Positions 51,044-61,857 of a DNA stretch of 64,000 nt are shown in pieces (the first letter of the stretch is position 1; each line of letters starts with the position of its first letter). The notes beneath the pieces were generated by a model, which had not been told where the DNA came from, made no database searches, and saw only the letters and a list, made by a program, of their open reading frames with translations. Source of the stretch: an uncultured Pelagibacteraceae bacterium (GTDB lineage Bacteria; Pseudomonadota; Alphaproteobacteria; Pelagibacterales; Pelagibacteraceae); assembly GCA_902550805.1 (NCBI GenBank), contig CACDAL010000006.1:23450-87449 (forward strand), read 5' to 3'. Made by a program: the position numbers and the translations under genes.

Positions 51044-51770
51044 TTTTAAAGGAAAGAAAGTTTTAATTACTGGAGCAACAGGTGGCATTGGAGGGGCTTT
51101 AGTAAAAAAATTTGTTTCATTAGAAGGATCTGTCATGGCAACCGGAACTAATACAGAAAAATTAGATGCTTTAAAGAAAGACTTTCCAAATATAAATATT
51201 TTAAAATTTGATATATCTGACCATAAAAAAATAGAGGAATTTATAGAAAATGTTTCATCACAATTAACAGGCTTGGATATTTTAGTTAACAATGCTGGCA
51301 TTAATAAGGATAACCTTTCTTTAAGAATGAAAGAAGATGAGTGGAAAAAAGTAATTGATGTAAATCTAGGATCAACTTTTTTGATGAGTAAGTATGCTAT
51401 TAAAAAAATGTTAAGAAATAAATATGGGAGAGTGGTAAATATTACTTCAATAGTAGGCCATACTGGAAATTTGGGACAAGCAAATTATTCAGCAGCTAAA
51501 GCTGGCATAATTGGCATGTCAAAAAGTTTAGCAATTGAATATGCAAAAAAAAATATTACTATTAATTGTGTATCACCAGGATTCATCAAGTCTAAAATGA
51601 CAGATAATATTGTTGAAAGCTTGAAAGCCACTTTAACTTCAAGAATACCAATGTCTAAACTAGGCACAGGAGAAGATGTATCAAATACAGTGGCTTTTTT
51701 ATCTTCTGATGCAGCTTCTTATATAACTGGCGAGACTATTCATGTAAATGGTGGAATGTATTTTAGTTGA
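51036..51770 (+). CDS. fabG: 3-oxoacyl-ACP reductase
   Basis: An SDR of 244 aa: TGATGGIGGA at the N-terminus, NNAGI in mid-protein, catalytic YSAAK, and the C-terminal YITGETIHVNGGMYFS typical of FabG. It reduces 3-oxoacyl-ACP in each elongation cycle. It sits between fabD (8-base overlap) and acpP (46-base gap). Confidence 0.97.
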   Translation: MINFKGKKVLITGATGGIGGALVKKFVSLEGSVMATGTNTEKLDALKKDFPNINILKFDISDHKKIEEFIENVSSQLTGLDILVNNAGINKDNLSLRMKEDEWKKVIDVNLGSTFLMSKYAIKKMLRNKYGRVVNITSIVGHTGNLGQANYSAAKAGIIGMSKSLAIEYAKKNITINCVSPGFIKSKMTDNIVESLKATLTSRIPMSKLGTGEDVSNTVAFLSSDAASYITGETIHVNGGMYFS

Positions 51771-51816
51771 CAAAATCTTTAAAATATTTATTAACGGACT
51801 AACCTAAAGGAACAAA

Positions 51817-52056
51817 ATGTCAGAAGATATTTCAAATAAAGTAAAAAAAATTGTTGCTGATCACTTAGGCATTGATGAAGCTAAGGTCACAGATGAATCT
51901 AGCTTTATAGATGACCTTGGGGCTGATAGCTTAGACACGGTAGAGTTAGTTATGGCTTTTGAAGAAGAATTTGGTTCAGAAATTTCTGATAGCGATGCTG
52001 AAAAGATTTTAACGGTTGGTGACGCTATAAAATTTATAGAAAATAAAGCAAATTAA
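51817..52056 (+). CDS. acpP: Acyl carrier protein
   Basis: A 79-aa acidic protein with the phosphopantetheine site S38 in [19 protein letters not shown] precedes the ATG. The next gene is gmk, 12 bases away; fabF and mltG, which usually stand between acpP and gmk in alphaproteobacteria, are missing here. Confidence 0.98.
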   Translation: MSEDISNKVKKIVADHLGIDEAKVTDESSFIDDLGADSLDTVELVMAFEEEFGSEISDSDAEKILTVGDAIKFIENKAN

Positions 52057-52068
52057 ATCTTCTATCCA

Positions 52069-52704
52069 ATGTCTGTATTGAAAGAAGGGATAATTGTAAT
52101 ATTATCATCTCCATCAGGCGCTGGCAAAACTACACTTGTTAAAAAAATTTCCTCAGAAAAAAATTTTTCAATTTCAATCTCGCACACGACAAGAAAACCT
52201 AGAAGTTATGAAAAAGATGGATTGCATTATTTTTTTGTATCAAATAGTGAATTTAATAAATTAATATCAAATAAAAAATTTTTAGAGCATGCCAAAGTGT
52301 TTGAAAATCACTATGGTTCGTTAAAAGATATTGTAATAGAAAAATTAGATAAAGGCAAAAATGTAATTTTTGATATTGATTGGCAAGGAACTGAGCAGAT
52401 AAAAGAAAAAAATTTAAAATATAAAATTGTAACTATTTTTATACTTCCTCCATCTAGAAATGAATTGTTTAAAAGACTTCTTAATAGAGATAATAATGAT
52501 AAAAAAATTGCAAACGAAAGAATGAAACAATTTGAGAAAGATGTTTTGCATTGGAAAAATTATGATTTTGTGGTGATTAATGACGATCTCCAGAAATGTT
52601 ATAATCACATAATTAATTTCTTAGATAAAGAGACCGTAGGCGACTCAAACACCAGTTATGATAAAAGTAAGATTAGCCACCACATAGAAGACTTGCTAAA
52701 GTAA
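52069..52704 (+). CDS. gmk: Guanylate kinase
   Basis: GMP to GDP kinase, 211 aa. The P-loop is [11 protein letters not shown], and [22 protein letters not shown] binds GMP. The end overlaps the convergent rsmA by 9 bases. It closes the short fatty-acid unit. Confidence 0.96.
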   Translation: MSVLKEGIIVILSSPSGAGKTTLVKKISSEKNFSISISHTTRKPRSYEKDGLHYFFVSNSEFNKLISNKKFLEHAKVFENHYGSLKDIVIEKLDKGKNVIFDIDWQGTEQIKEKNLKYKIVTIFILPPSRNELFKRLLNRDNNDKKIANERMKQFEKDVLHWKNYDFVVINDDLQKCYNHIINFLDKETVGDSNTSYDKSKISHHIEDLLK

Positions 52705-53484
52705 TTTTTCATAAAATGAGCAAATTTTATAATAAGATAATTTTGAAATATTTTGAGGCCTTAAAGTTAGATCTAAAGACAATGAATCCGCAACATCTTC
52801 AAAATTTTTAAATAAAAATTTCAAAGGTTTTTTAATCATCTTTCTTCTTTGATTAAAAAAAACATTTGTAATGTATTCCAAATTCTTGGGATTTTTTATA
52901 TTATAGTGTTTTGCCTTAGGTTCTAAAATTAATAAAGAGCTTTTAATTTTAGGAGTTGGGTAAAAACTTTCTGGTTTTATATCCATTATTTTTTTTATAT
53001 TCATTTTCCAACAAGATAATATGGATAATCTTCCATATTTATTTGAATTTTCTTCTGCAATAATTCTATCAGCTACTTCTTTTTGAAACATTAGTATAAA
53101 TCGTTTACAAAAATTTTTTAAATCATTAATTCTTATCCAATTTACTAATAATTGAGTTGAAATATTATAAGGCAAATTTCCAAAAATAATTACTTTTTCA
53201 TTTGTAGAATTAACATTAGGAAAATTTAATATATCTTCGTTTATTATTTTAACATTTGTATCAAATTTATTTTGCAAAATTTTAATGAGTCTTGTGTCTT
53301 TCTCAACTATAGTTAACTGTTTCGGTTTGAATTTAATGATTTTTTTAGTTAAATTTCCAGTTCCTGGACCAATTTCAATTACTTTATCATTTTGATTTAC
53401 TTTACCTAATTCTGCTATTTCTTTTAGAATTTTGTCATCAATTAAAAAGTTTTGTCCTAAGTTTTTTTTAGGAAAAATTTTCAT
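52696..53484 (-). CDS. rsmA: 16S rRNA dimethyladenosine transferase
   Basis: RsmA (KsgA) dimethylates two adenines near the 3' end of 16S r[18 protein letters not shown] opens the protein, [11 protein letters not shown] is the SAM motif and GNLPYNIS the catalytic motif. At 262 aa it is full length. It overlaps pdxA as ATGA and ends the lptF-to-rsmA unit. Confidence 0.96.
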   Translation of the reverse strand: MKIFPKKNLGQNFLIDDKILKEIAELGKVNQNDKVIEIGPGTGNLTKKIIKFKPKQLTIVEKDTRLIKILQNKFDTNVKIINEDILNFPNVNSTNEKVIIFGNLPYNISTQLLVNWIRINDLKNFCKRFILMFQKEVADRIIAEENSNKYGRLSILSCWKMNIKKIMDIKPESFYPTPKIKSSLLILEPKAKHYNIKNPKNLEYITNVFFNQRRKMIKKPLKFLFKNFEDVADSLSLDLTLRPQNISKLSYYKICSFYEKLL

Positions 53485-54446
53485 TTTAAATTATTAAAAA
53501 ATTTCATAGCAAAAAAAATTGAGGAAGGGTCAGATTTATTTTTACCAAGCATAACTGAATTAGGACCATGATCAGGTGATACACGCATAAAAGGCAATCC
53601 TAATGTAAGATTAATGGCATTAAAATTATAAAGAGTTTTAATTGGTGTTAAGACTTGATCATGGTACATTCCTAAAACTACATCATATTTTTTTATATTT
53701 TTTTTTAGGAAAAAAGTATCTGCAGAAAATGGTCCATTAATCTTTATTTTTTTTCCTTTTAAAAAATTTATAGCAGGAACAATAATTTTTTTTTCTTCAC
53801 TTTTTTTATCAGTTGTTTCACAGTGAGGGTTTAGACCCAGAACCCCAATAAGTGGTTTTTTATTAATTTTATTTAAATAAAATTTATTTATTAAAATTAT
53901 ATTTTCAATTATTTTTTTTTTGGTGATATTTTTAGCAACATATTTAATTGGAATATGTGTAGTTAGCGGTGATACGGAAATATTATCATTATAAATTAGC
54001 ATTACTTTTTTAGGAGAATTTGTTAAATTTGCCAAATATTCAGTAATGCCAGGAAATTTATTATTTAAAAAAAATTTTTTTGAAATTGGACCGTTAATTA
54101 AACAAGCATTTTTATTTTTTTTTAAAATTTCAAGACTAACTTTAAAACATTTTTTTATATAGCTATTAGATTTTTTATTTATTTTAGAAAAAATATTATC
54201 ATATTTGTAATCAATATTTATGATATTTATTATACCTTTTTTTGAATGCTGAATTTGTTTTATTTGTTTAAAACTATAATTAAATTTTAATTTCATCATT
54301 TGTTTTTCAAGTAATTCTTTGCAACCAATCAAAATAATTTTTTTTTTTAAATTTTTAAAATCGCTGGATTTGAAGTATTTAAATAAAATTTCAGAAAAAG
54401 TACTATTTGGTTCGCCCAAAACAATTAAAATTGTATTAATATTCAT
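53481..54446 (-). CDS. pdxA: 4-hydroxythreonine-4-phosphate dehydrogenase
   Basis: Enzyme of pyridoxal phosphate synthesis. The metal ligand segments HIPIKYVAK, GMYHDQVLTPIK and RVSPDHGPN are present, with GVLGLNPHCET between them. At 321 aa it is close to family length but unusually lysine-rich, as expected in this AT-rich genome. It overlaps both neighbours by a few bases. Confidence 0.94.
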   Translation of the reverse strand: MNINTILIVLGEPNSTFSEILFKYFKSSDFKNLKKKIILIGCKELLEKQMMKLKFNYSFKQIKQIQHSKKGIINIINIDYKYDNIFSKINKKSNSYIKKCFKVSLEILKKNKNACLINGPISKKFFLNNKFPGITEYLANLTNSPKKVMLIYNDNISVSPLTTHIPIKYVAKNITKKKIIENIILINKFYLNKINKKPLIGVLGLNPHCETTDKKSEEKKIIVPAINFLKGKKIKINGPFSADTFFLKKNIKKYDVVLGMYHDQVLTPIKTLYNFNAINLTLGLPFMRVSPDHGPNSVMLGKNKSDPSSIFFAMKFFNNLK

Positions 54447-55368
54447 AAATTATAGAATTTTGTTTTAATCTTTTAAATAGATTTAAAGAGAATTGGTTTA
54501 ATTGTTTATTTTTTTCAAATTCAATTAATTGTTTTAATTCAAATTCCAAATCAACATTGTATTGTAATTCTTTTTTGTCCGTAATTTTTATTATTAAGTA
54601 TCCATTTGGTGTCATTATTGGTTTTGTTATTTCACCTATTTTAACTTCATTTATTTTTTTTTTAATTGATTCAGAGAGCTGACTTTCTTTAATCCACCCA
54701 AGGGCACCTCCAATTTTTGCAGTATCAGTTATACTGTAAATAATACTTGTATTTTTAAAACCTTTATTTTTTATGCTATTTTTTATTTCCAAATATTTAT
54801 CTTCAAAGTTCTCATTTTCTTTAAGCTCAAACAATAATTCTGATAAATTTAATTCGTATTTTTTTTCTAATTTACTTATTTCTTTTTGTATTATTGATTT
54901 TAAATATTTTTTATCAATTTTAATGTTTTTATTATATTTATTATAAATAATCTGATTCCAAAGACTCTCTATTTTTAATTTATATTTTATTTGATCGTAA
55001 TCTAAGTCTAATGAGTTAAGATATTTTTTGAATTTATTTTCATTTAAAAAATTTTTACTTTTCATTAATTTTTTATTCACTTTTTTTTCAAAAGGATATT
55101 CTTTAGATAAATCAAAGTATTTTTTTACCTCATTCTTTTTTATTATTTCTTTAATCAATGAATTTAAAGAAATTTTCTCCATATCTTTCAATGTTAGTTT
55201 TTTTAAATTTGGATTTAGAAATAATAGATATTGCTTTTCATCCAATATGTCTAAGTTTGTTATAATATCATCGTTTATTTTAGCTTTTATAATTATTTCC
55301 TGACTATAAGAGTTTTGTGAAAATAAAAGTAATAAAATAAAACTTAGAAAAATACCCCTTGCCATCAT
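54436..55368 (-). CDS. SurA-like periplasmic peptidyl-prolyl isomerase
   Basis: A 310-aa secreted chaperone-type protein: signal peptide MMARGIFLSFILLLLFSQN, an N-terminal SurA-like helical domain and one parvulin domain, seen as GGALGWIKESQLSESIKK and ITKPIMTPNGYLIIKITDK. E. coli SurA has two parvulin domains; one is common in alphaproteobacteria. The place between lptD and pdxA is the classic SurA position, so a role in LptD and other outer-membrane protein folding is likely. Confidence 0.85.
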   Translation of the reverse strand: MMARGIFLSFILLLLFSQNSYSQEIIIKAKINDDIITNLDILDEKQYLLFLNPNLKKLTLKDMEKISLNSLIKEIIKKNEVKKYFDLSKEYPFEKKVNKKLMKSKNFLNENKFKKYLNSLDLDYDQIKYKLKIESLWNQIIYNKYNKNIKIDKKYLKSIIQKEISKLEKKYELNLSELLFELKENENFEDKYLEIKNSIKNKGFKNTSIIYSITDTAKIGGALGWIKESQLSESIKKKINEVKIGEITKPIMTPNGYLIIKITDKKELQYNVDLEFELKQLIEFEKNKQLNQFSLNLFKRLKQNSIIYEY

Positions 55369-57761
55369 TTAGTATAGCTCAACGCTGAATTAGCAGTCCC
55401 TCTAATTTCAGTAAATGGAATAAATCTAATCATAAACATTAAACTTTCATCTGGCATTAAACTTCCGTTACTATAAAATTTTTTGTTGTATTCCAATGTT
55501 GCAAGAAGACAATCAGTTTTATAAGTGTACATAAAGTTGTGAAATTCTGTAAAGTCATCTCTTAAATTTTTACTTGTATTAAAAGATAAGCTATTTTCAT
55601 TGTTAAATTTAATTGTAGTTGTGTTACTAATGTTTTCGCTATCACCAAAGTCATGATTTTCTGTTATGTATTTAAAGTCGGTTACAAAATTATTTAAACT
55701 TATGGAAGTTGATATTGAATCATAATTAGAATAATCAAGATCTCTATCATAAGAAAATCCATAACCAAAATTAATTATTTTATTAGGATTATAGGTTATA
55801 CCTCCAATTATATCTGATCTAGTTTGATCAAGCTTACTTTTTTTTGGAAGATTTATATTTTTTTTATCAGCAATATTGTTTGCAATATTAAAAGTTAAAA
55901 TTGAATCATTTTTTAAATCCATCTTTTCATAAGTTAGTCCTATAGCAATCGATCTACCTCCTTCTACACTGTCTGATGAAGCAATTCTATTTAATGAAAA
56001 TATATTGCTAAAATTTAGTTTTCTATCTACACCCGAAACATCTTTTGTCTTATTTGGACTATATCTGGCTGACAAAGTAGGTGTTAGGTAATTTGTATAA
56101 GTTTCCATTTCTTTTTTTAACGGATAGCTTGTTCTAAACAGCATTGTTCCAAAAATATCGTGAGAGTTATTATTTTCATCGTTTGGTTTTTCAGTATACG
56201 AGTTTAAATTTTTTAACTGAAGGTTATAATTATTTTGTAAACCTTTATCTGAAATAAAACTATTCGAATTAAATAAAAATTCATTATTTAATACTCCATC
56301 ATATTTGTTAGTATCATATTTTTTTTGATATCCATTTGTTGTAAATATTAAATTACCGTTATAACTTTTGTCTATATCGATATTTTTTTTAAACGTAAAT
56401 TCTGGAAAAATATATTGGTATTTATCTGAATCTTTTTTTGATAAATCTTCATAAACTTTAAAACTTCCAATAAAATTTGTATTTTTATCTATATTATTAT
56501 CTATATTAAAATAAGAATGTAATGAACTTTCGCTTATAATTAATGGCGAAGTAAAAGCCATATCATTAATTTTTAAATAATTTTCGTTACTTACATTTTG
56601 AATTTGCAAATTATAACTAGTTTTTTCATTAAATTTACCTCCAAGATTTGCAAAGAGATGAGTATTTGAATTTTTTCCATCATTATTATAACTAAAATCA
56701 GATATCAGATTGGAATTTTTAAAAGCTTCACGGTACTCAGACTGTAAAATAAATTTATCATCAGCATACACTCTTGGATTAAAAGTCATATCCTTGCTAT
56801 CAGATAAAATTTTATAATAGGGTATATTCGCCCAATTTCCTTTGTTTTTAGAGTTTCCATAAGATGGAGTTAGAAACCCAGATTTTCTTTTTACCGTTGG
56901 ATCGGGGTGACTAAAATAAGGGAAGAAAAACAATCTCTTGTTAAACATTTTTAACCAAGAATTTTTATATTGAAAAAGTCTATTTTTTTTATCATGCCTA
57001 AATTGATCGCTTTGCAATTCCCAACCAGGACATTTTTTATTTTCTGTATTACATGTGGTAAAAACCGCTTTATAAATTTTTGTTTCATCGTCATTAGAAA
57101 TTGTGCTTTTACCTTTTAGAATTGGATCATTATTTTCATCGCCAAAATAATTATCTACAAAGTTAACTTTTACTTCTTTTCCAGCAATTTCATTGATTTT
57201 AAGATTAATTTTAACCCTTTCAAATTCATAATTATTATTTTTATTGTCTATAACATTCGTTTTTTCAGATGATATAACTTCTTTTATAATATCGAAATTG
57301 AATCCGTCTGCTAAATTAAATACATTTTCCTTATTATCTTTAACAACTGTATCAAATATACTCGATATATCCATAATGTTTCTATCATAATATAAGTCTT
57401 TAGAATAAATTTCATAAGTGTTTTCAATTTTTAGAAAAGTTTTACCTTTACTAAAAACAACATTTGAAATTTGGTTGTAAACTAATTTTTCACTTTCAAT
57501 ATAAATATCTTTTTCTTTATCATAAAATTTAGCATTATTTATTACTTCAAGAGTAGCCTTTTCTTTATTATAAATTGAATTTTCACCTTCTATTTCAATT
57601 TTTTTTTCCGGGATTATTGCTTTTCCTTTATAAGATTTAATAATATTACCTTGCTCAAAAACTTGTAAATTCTCAGATTCAAATTGAATTTCATCAGATA
57701 TCGAATAAAAGCTTAAAAATATTAGTAACAGGAAATTATAAACAATTATTTTAAATTTCAT
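55365..57761 (-). CDS. lptD: LPS-assembly protein LptD
   Basis: The outer-membrane translocon for LPS, 798 aa. After a signal peptide comes the OstA/LptA-like domain (residues about 25-170), then the LptD barrel; FFPYFSHPDPTVKRKSGFLTP is the conserved barrel entry. Cysteines are few (CNTENKKC and one near the C-terminus), so the disulfide pattern is reduced from the four of E. coli. It lies directly downstream of lptG, with a 11-base overlap, and before the SurA-like gene. Confidence 0.93.
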   Translation of the reverse strand: MKFKIIVYNFLLLIFLSFYSISDEIQFESENLQVFEQGNIIKSYKGKAIIPEKKIEIEGENSIYNKEKATLEVINNAKFYDKEKDIYIESEKLVYNQISNVVFSKGKTFLKIENTYEIYSKDLYYDRNIMDISSIFDTVVKDNKENVFNLADGFNFDIIKEVISSEKTNVIDNKNNNYEFERVKINLKINEIAGKEVKVNFVDNYFGDENNDPILKGKSTISNDDETKIYKAVFTTCNTENKKCPGWELQSDQFRHDKKNRLFQYKNSWLKMFNKRLFFFPYFSHPDPTVKRKSGFLTPSYGNSKNKGNWANIPYYKILSDSKDMTFNPRVYADDKFILQSEYREAFKNSNLISDFSYNNDGKNSNTHLFANLGGKFNEKTSYNLQIQNVSNENYLKINDMAFTSPLIISESSLHSYFNIDNNIDKNTNFIGSFKVYEDLSKKDSDKYQYIFPEFTFKKNIDIDKSYNGNLIFTTNGYQKKYDTNKYDGVLNNEFLFNSNSFISDKGLQNNYNLQLKNLNSYTEKPNDENNNSHDIFGTMLFRTSYPLKKEMETYTNYLTPTLSARYSPNKTKDVSGVDRKLNFSNIFSLNRIASSDSVEGGRSIAIGLTYEKMDLKNDSILTFNIANNIADKKNINLPKKSKLDQTRSDIIGGITYNPNKIINFGYGFSYDRDLDYSNYDSISTSISLNNFVTDFKYITENHDFGDSENISNTTTIKFNNENSLSFNTSKNLRDDFTEFHNFMYTYKTDCLLATLEYNKKFYSNGSLMPDESLMFMIRFIPFTEIRGTANSALSYTK

Positions 57762-58833
57762 TTATTTTTACCATCCCCATTAAACAAGTTAAAGAAAGAA
57801 TAAACACTGGAAGCCAGACAGATAAAGTAATTGGTATTGTTTCATTTGATCCAAACAAACTTGAAAAATAATTCAAATAATAAACCATTACTGATGCAAA
57901 AACACCTATTATTAGGATTAGTAATTTGGACTTAATAAATTTTAATTTTATCATCAAAATAGACCCTAAAATTGTCATAAATAATAAATAAAAAGGCAAA
58001 CTATAAATCTTATTTAAATGAATTTTTATTTCTGTAGTTGAGTAACCAATTCTTTTATAATTATTTGATAATCTATGAAGTTGATAAATATTTAAAGAAT
58101 TTAAATTAGAAAAAAGATTTGATATAATTTCGCCATCGAATGAAGATTGATAGATTAAAGTTTTAAATTTTTCTTTTTGCATTTCATAATTATAAACTTC
58201 AACATCTTTTAAAAGCCACAATTTACTACTTATGTCAGCTTTTTTTGAAATCATAGTTTTTGCAGTTTTGTATTTTGTGTCAACTTGAGTAATTGTTAAA
58301 TCTTCCAAATGATTTCCTTCAAATTTTAATGCATTAATTATATTAATATTATTTTCAATATTTTCCTTTATCCACAAACCAGACTCGTTAACTACAGCCA
58401 AATATTCATTGCCACCAGTAAATTTATTTTTAAATAATAAATATTGATTTTTTAGACTAGAAGAAAAGGTATAATAAAAAACTATAATTATTAATCCAAA
58501 TAAAATCGATACCGTTGATAAAAATTTCAGCAATTGTAAATTATCAATTCCATTACTTTTTAACAAATCAATTTCATCTCTATCATTTAAATAAATGAAA
58601 AAAAATATAGATACTATTAAAAAAATAAATGGCCAAATTTCATACAATACTGAAGGAAGATTTAATAATGTAAGAACTATTGGGTAATATAAATCAACTT
58701 CTTTAGTTTCAAAAAATTTTATTTCTTCAAATATACTAATTATAAAACTGATTATTAAAAAAACTAAAGATACTGAAATTAAATTGTTTACATAAATTCT
58801 CAAGAGGTATTTTTGATATTTTTTAAAAATCAT
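57751..58833 (-). CDS. lptG: LPS export permease LptG
   Basis: A 360-aa YjgP/YjgQ-family permease with six membrane helices, three at each end, around a periplasmic beta-jellyroll. YEIWPFIFLIVSIFFFIYLNDRDEIDLLKSNG is characteristic. It overlaps lptF by 4 bases and lptD by 11. It works with LptF and the ATPase LptB, which is not in the window. Confidence 0.92.
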   Translation of the reverse strand: MIFKKYQKYLLRIYVNNLISVSLVFLIISFIISIFEEIKFFETKEVDLYYPIVLTLLNLPSVLYEIWPFIFLIVSIFFFIYLNDRDEIDLLKSNGIDNLQLLKFLSTVSILFGLIIIVFYYTFSSSLKNQYLLFKNKFTGGNEYLAVVNESGLWIKENIENNINIINALKFEGNHLEDLTITQVDTKYKTAKTMISKKADISSKLWLLKDVEVYNYEMQKEKFKTLIYQSSFDGEIISNLFSNLNSLNIYQLHRLSNNYKRIGYSTTEIKIHLNKIYSLPFYLLFMTILGSILMIKLKFIKSKLLILIIGVFASVMVYYLNYFSSLFGSNETIPITLSVWLPVFILSLTCLMGMVKINEI

Positions 58834-59963
58834 AATTTGTTTAATTGAAATTTAGTTTTTACAGACAATATAAAATAAAAAAATACAATTAAAATTATCG
58901 GAAATATTACACTGAGAAGATCAAATGTTTTTGATATCCCTATTAATTTAAAACTTATTTGTGATAATATGATCATTAAAATACCAAAAAGGAAAATAAA
59001 TATTTTATAATATTTTAATGATAATGATTTAGGTTTTATTATTAAACAAGATCCAACTAAACCAATTAAAATAATATAAATGGGTGTTACAAATCTTTTA
59101 TACATTTCCTCTGTAATTAATTCTATTGGTCTTTTGTCTCCGGGCTCTATCTCGCAATCTCTAGCATTTAATTTTTTTGTTAAATAAAATTTTTCTAAAC
59201 ATTTAATTAAGGTTAAAGAATTCATTTCTTGAATTTTTTTACTTCTTATTGTGTTTGAAGAAAATTTCGATAAATCATAATTTGATTCAGCAAAATTGAA
59301 ATTATATATTTTTTCTTTTTCTAAATTAATTGTTCCACCATTATATAATCTTAAAAAAAATTTATCATCTGCTTTTATTATTTTTCCTTTGTTGGCAGTA
59401 ATTATTGTTGATTTATTTTTATTAATTTTTTCTTTAATAAAAATCTTTTCAAAATTTCCATTGCCATAATACTCTTCAATAAATATTGTCAGATCTTTAA
59501 AAACAGTTATAAACTTTTTTTCTGAAATTAGCCTAGGTAAAAAATCTACGTTTGAGTTTTTCAAATAAGCTCTACCCAAGTTTTGTGAGTAGGGTACTAT
59601 AAGTAAATTTAAGATAAGTTTTATTATTAAAAACAAAATAGAAATTTTAAATATAAAATTTATAAAATTAATTTTTTTTATTCCATTAGACCAAAAAACT
59701 AAAATCTCATTATTGTCATCATATTTACTGACCACATAAAATATAGAAAGAAAATAAACAAATGTCATTATTCTTGTAAAAATTTTAGGTACAATTAATG
59801 AACTATATCCAAAATAAACCTTCAGACTATGACCATCTTCAGAAACAATGTCTAATAAGTTAACTGCTTGAATTACCCAAATAATTAATGTTGTGCTTAT
59901 CGAGGCTATAATAAAAAATAACAATATATCTGTAGATAATTTGCGAAATATTAATTTATTCAT
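58830..59963 (-). CDS. lptF: LPS export permease LptF
   Basis: Partner permease of LptG, 377 aa with the same six-helix layout; NNEILVFWSNGIKKINFI is the conserved coupling helix region and KRFVTPIYIILIGLVGSCLI begins the C-terminal helix set. It is the first gene of the minus-strand outer-membrane unit, divergent from pepA across 54 bases. Confidence 0.91.
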   Translation of the reverse strand: MNKLIFRKLSTDILLFFIIASISTTLIIWVIQAVNLLDIVSEDGHSLKVYFGYSSLIVPKIFTRIMTFVYFLSIFYVVSKYDDNNEILVFWSNGIKKINFINFIFKISILFLIIKLILNLLIVPYSQNLGRAYLKNSNVDFLPRLISEKKFITVFKDLTIFIEEYYGNGNFEKIFIKEKINKNKSTIITANKGKIIKADDKFFLRLYNGGTINLEKEKIYNFNFAESNYDLSKFSSNTIRSKKIQEMNSLTLIKCLEKFYLTKKLNARDCEIEPGDKRPIELITEEMYKRFVTPIYIILIGLVGSCLIIKPKSLSLKYYKIFIFLFGILMIILSQISFKLIGISKTFDLLSVIFPIILIVFFYFILSVKTKFQLNKL

Positions 59964-60017
59964 TGAAATTAATTTTTTAATAAATATACAACATTATCTA
60001 TTAAATATTTCAAAAAA

Positions 60018-61454
60018 ATGAAGTTAAAAGTAAATTTTATAAGAAAATTGGCTAAAGCCAAGACGGTAAACGAGTTAGTTTTTGTTAAAAACAAAAAAAT
60101 CAAAAATAAAAATTTAAACTCAATACTACAATCAATTTTGGATAATGAATTATTTAAAGAACAATTATTTACTCTAAAGGAGTACAAAAATTCAAATTAT
60201 ATTTTTGTAAATTGTAAAAATTCATCATTATCTTTCGAGTATGAAAATATTGGATCAAAGCTATTTGAATATTTAAAAAATAATAAATTAGAAAACTCAT
60301 TTATTGACACAAATAGGGTCAATATTAGCAATATACAACTAGAGAAAATCATACACGGCGCCAAACTTAAATCATATAAATTTGATATTTATAAGTCCAA
60401 AAATAAAAAAAATAAAAACATTACTTTGAATATTGTTGGCAAACAAATGGTCAAGTCTAATACTTTAAGAAAAAAATTGGATGCAATATTAGAAGGAGTT
60501 TTTTTTACAAGAGATTTAGTTTCTGAACCAGGAAATATTTTACATCCAGATGAATACGCAAAAAGGTTAGTAAAATTAAAAAAAATTGGATTAAAAGTAA
60601 CAGTTTATAATAAAAAGAAGTTAAAAAAATTAGGATGCAATGCTTTGTTAGGAGTAGGACAGGGAAGTATTAGAGGTTCTTATCTTGTAACTATTGAATG
60701 GAAAGGAAATAAATCAAAATCAAAACCTTTAGCGTTTGTTGGAAAAGGAGTTTGTTTTGATACTGGTGGTTACTCGTTAAAACCAGCAAGATTTATGGAA
60801 GATATGACTTATGATATGGCAGGCTCAGCTGCTGTAGTAGGTTTAATGAAAACTTTAGCTTTAAGAAAAGCAAAAATTAATGCAGTCGGTGTAGTAGGCC
60901 TTGTTGAGAATATGGTAAGCGGAAACGCTCAACGGCCTGGTGATATTGTGAAATCTTATAGCGGAAAAACTATAGAAGTATTAAATACTGACGCTGAAGG
61001 TAGATTAGTTTTAGCAGACGCTTTAACTTTCACTGAAAAAAAATTTAAACCTAAATTCATGGTTGATTTAGCAACTTTAACTGGAGCTATCATTGTTTCT
61101 TTGGGATCAGAGTATGCGGGACTTTTTTCTAATGATGATAAACTATCAAAACAATTACTTGAAGCTGGCAAAAGAGTTGATGAAAAATTATGGAGAATGC
61201 CTCTTCACAAAAACTTTGACAAACTGATAAATTCTAAAAATGCAGATATGCAAAATATTAATTATGTAGGTGGCGCTGGATCAACTACTGCAGCACAATT
61301 TTTACAAAGATTTATAATTAATAAAACTCCGTGGGCTCATCTTGATATAGCTGGAATGGCATTTTCAAAATATGCAGGAGCTTTAAATTCAGGCGGTGCA
61401 ACTGGATATGGTGTAAGATTGTTAAATAAATTTGTAGAAGAGAATTATGAGTAA
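60018..61454 (+). CDS. pepA: Leucyl aminopeptidase
   Basis: A 478-aa M17 metallo-aminopeptidase. The catalytic domain holds VGKGVCFDTGGYSLKP (Lys and Asp ligands), the signature NTDAEGRLVLADAL and the C-terminal TAAQFLQRF. The N-terminal domain is lysine-rich and diverged. It ends 8 bases inside ndk, so the two are coupled. Confidence 0.94.
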   Translation: MKLKVNFIRKLAKAKTVNELVFVKNKKIKNKNLNSILQSILDNELFKEQLFTLKEYKNSNYIFVNCKNSSLSFEYENIGSKLFEYLKNNKLENSFIDTNRVNISNIQLEKIIHGAKLKSYKFDIYKSKNKKNKNITLNIVGKQMVKSNTLRKKLDAILEGVFFTRDLVSEPGNILHPDEYAKRLVKLKKIGLKVTVYNKKKLKKLGCNALLGVGQGSIRGSYLVTIEWKGNKSKSKPLAFVGKGVCFDTGGYSLKPARFMEDMTYDMAGSAAVVGLMKTLALRKAKINAVGVVGLVENMVSGNAQRPGDIVKSYSGKTIEVLNTDAEGRLVLADALTFTEKKFKPKFMVDLATLTGAIIVSLGSEYAGLFSNDDKLSKQLLEAGKRVDEKLWRMPLHKNFDKLINSKNADMQNINYVGGAGSTTAAQFLQRFIINKTPWAHLDIAGMAFSKYAGALNSGGATGYGVRLLNKFVEENYE

Positions 61455-61857
61455 TATCGAACAGACATTGTCAATTATAAAACCAGATGCGGTAGAAAGA
61501 AATTTACAAGAAGAAATAAAAAATGAATTTAATAAAAATGGTTTTAGAATCGCGAAGGAAAAAAAAATCCATATCTCAAAAGATGAAGCTGAACAGTTTT
61601 ATAAAGTGCATCAATCTAAGCCTTTTTATAATGATTTATGTGAATATTTGTCATCAGGTCCTATTGTTGTTATGGCATTAGAGAAAGAAAATGCAGTATT
61701 AGATAATCGAAAATTGATGGGAGCCACCAATCCAAAAGATGCTGACGAAGGTACTTTAAGAAAAAAATATGGCATTTCGATAGATAAAAACTCGGTACAC
61801 GGATCTGATAGCGTTGAAAACGCCAATATTGAAATTGATTTTTTCTTTAAAGGTTAG
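61447..61857 (+). CDS. ndk: Nucleoside-diphosphate kinase
   Basis: Makes NTPs from NDPs. The catalytic histidine is H118 in NSVHGSDSVENA; TLSIIKPDAVERN opens the protein and GATNPKDADEGTLR binds the nucleotide. At 136 aa it is full length. Its end overlaps the convergent purN by 11 bases. Confidence 0.97.
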   Translation: MSNIEQTLSIIKPDAVERNLQEEIKNEFNKNGFRIAKEKKIHISKDEAEQFYKVHQSKPFYNDLCEYLSSGPIVVMALEKENAVLDNRKLMGATNPKDADEGTLRKKYGISIDKNSVHGSDSVENANIEIDFFFKG

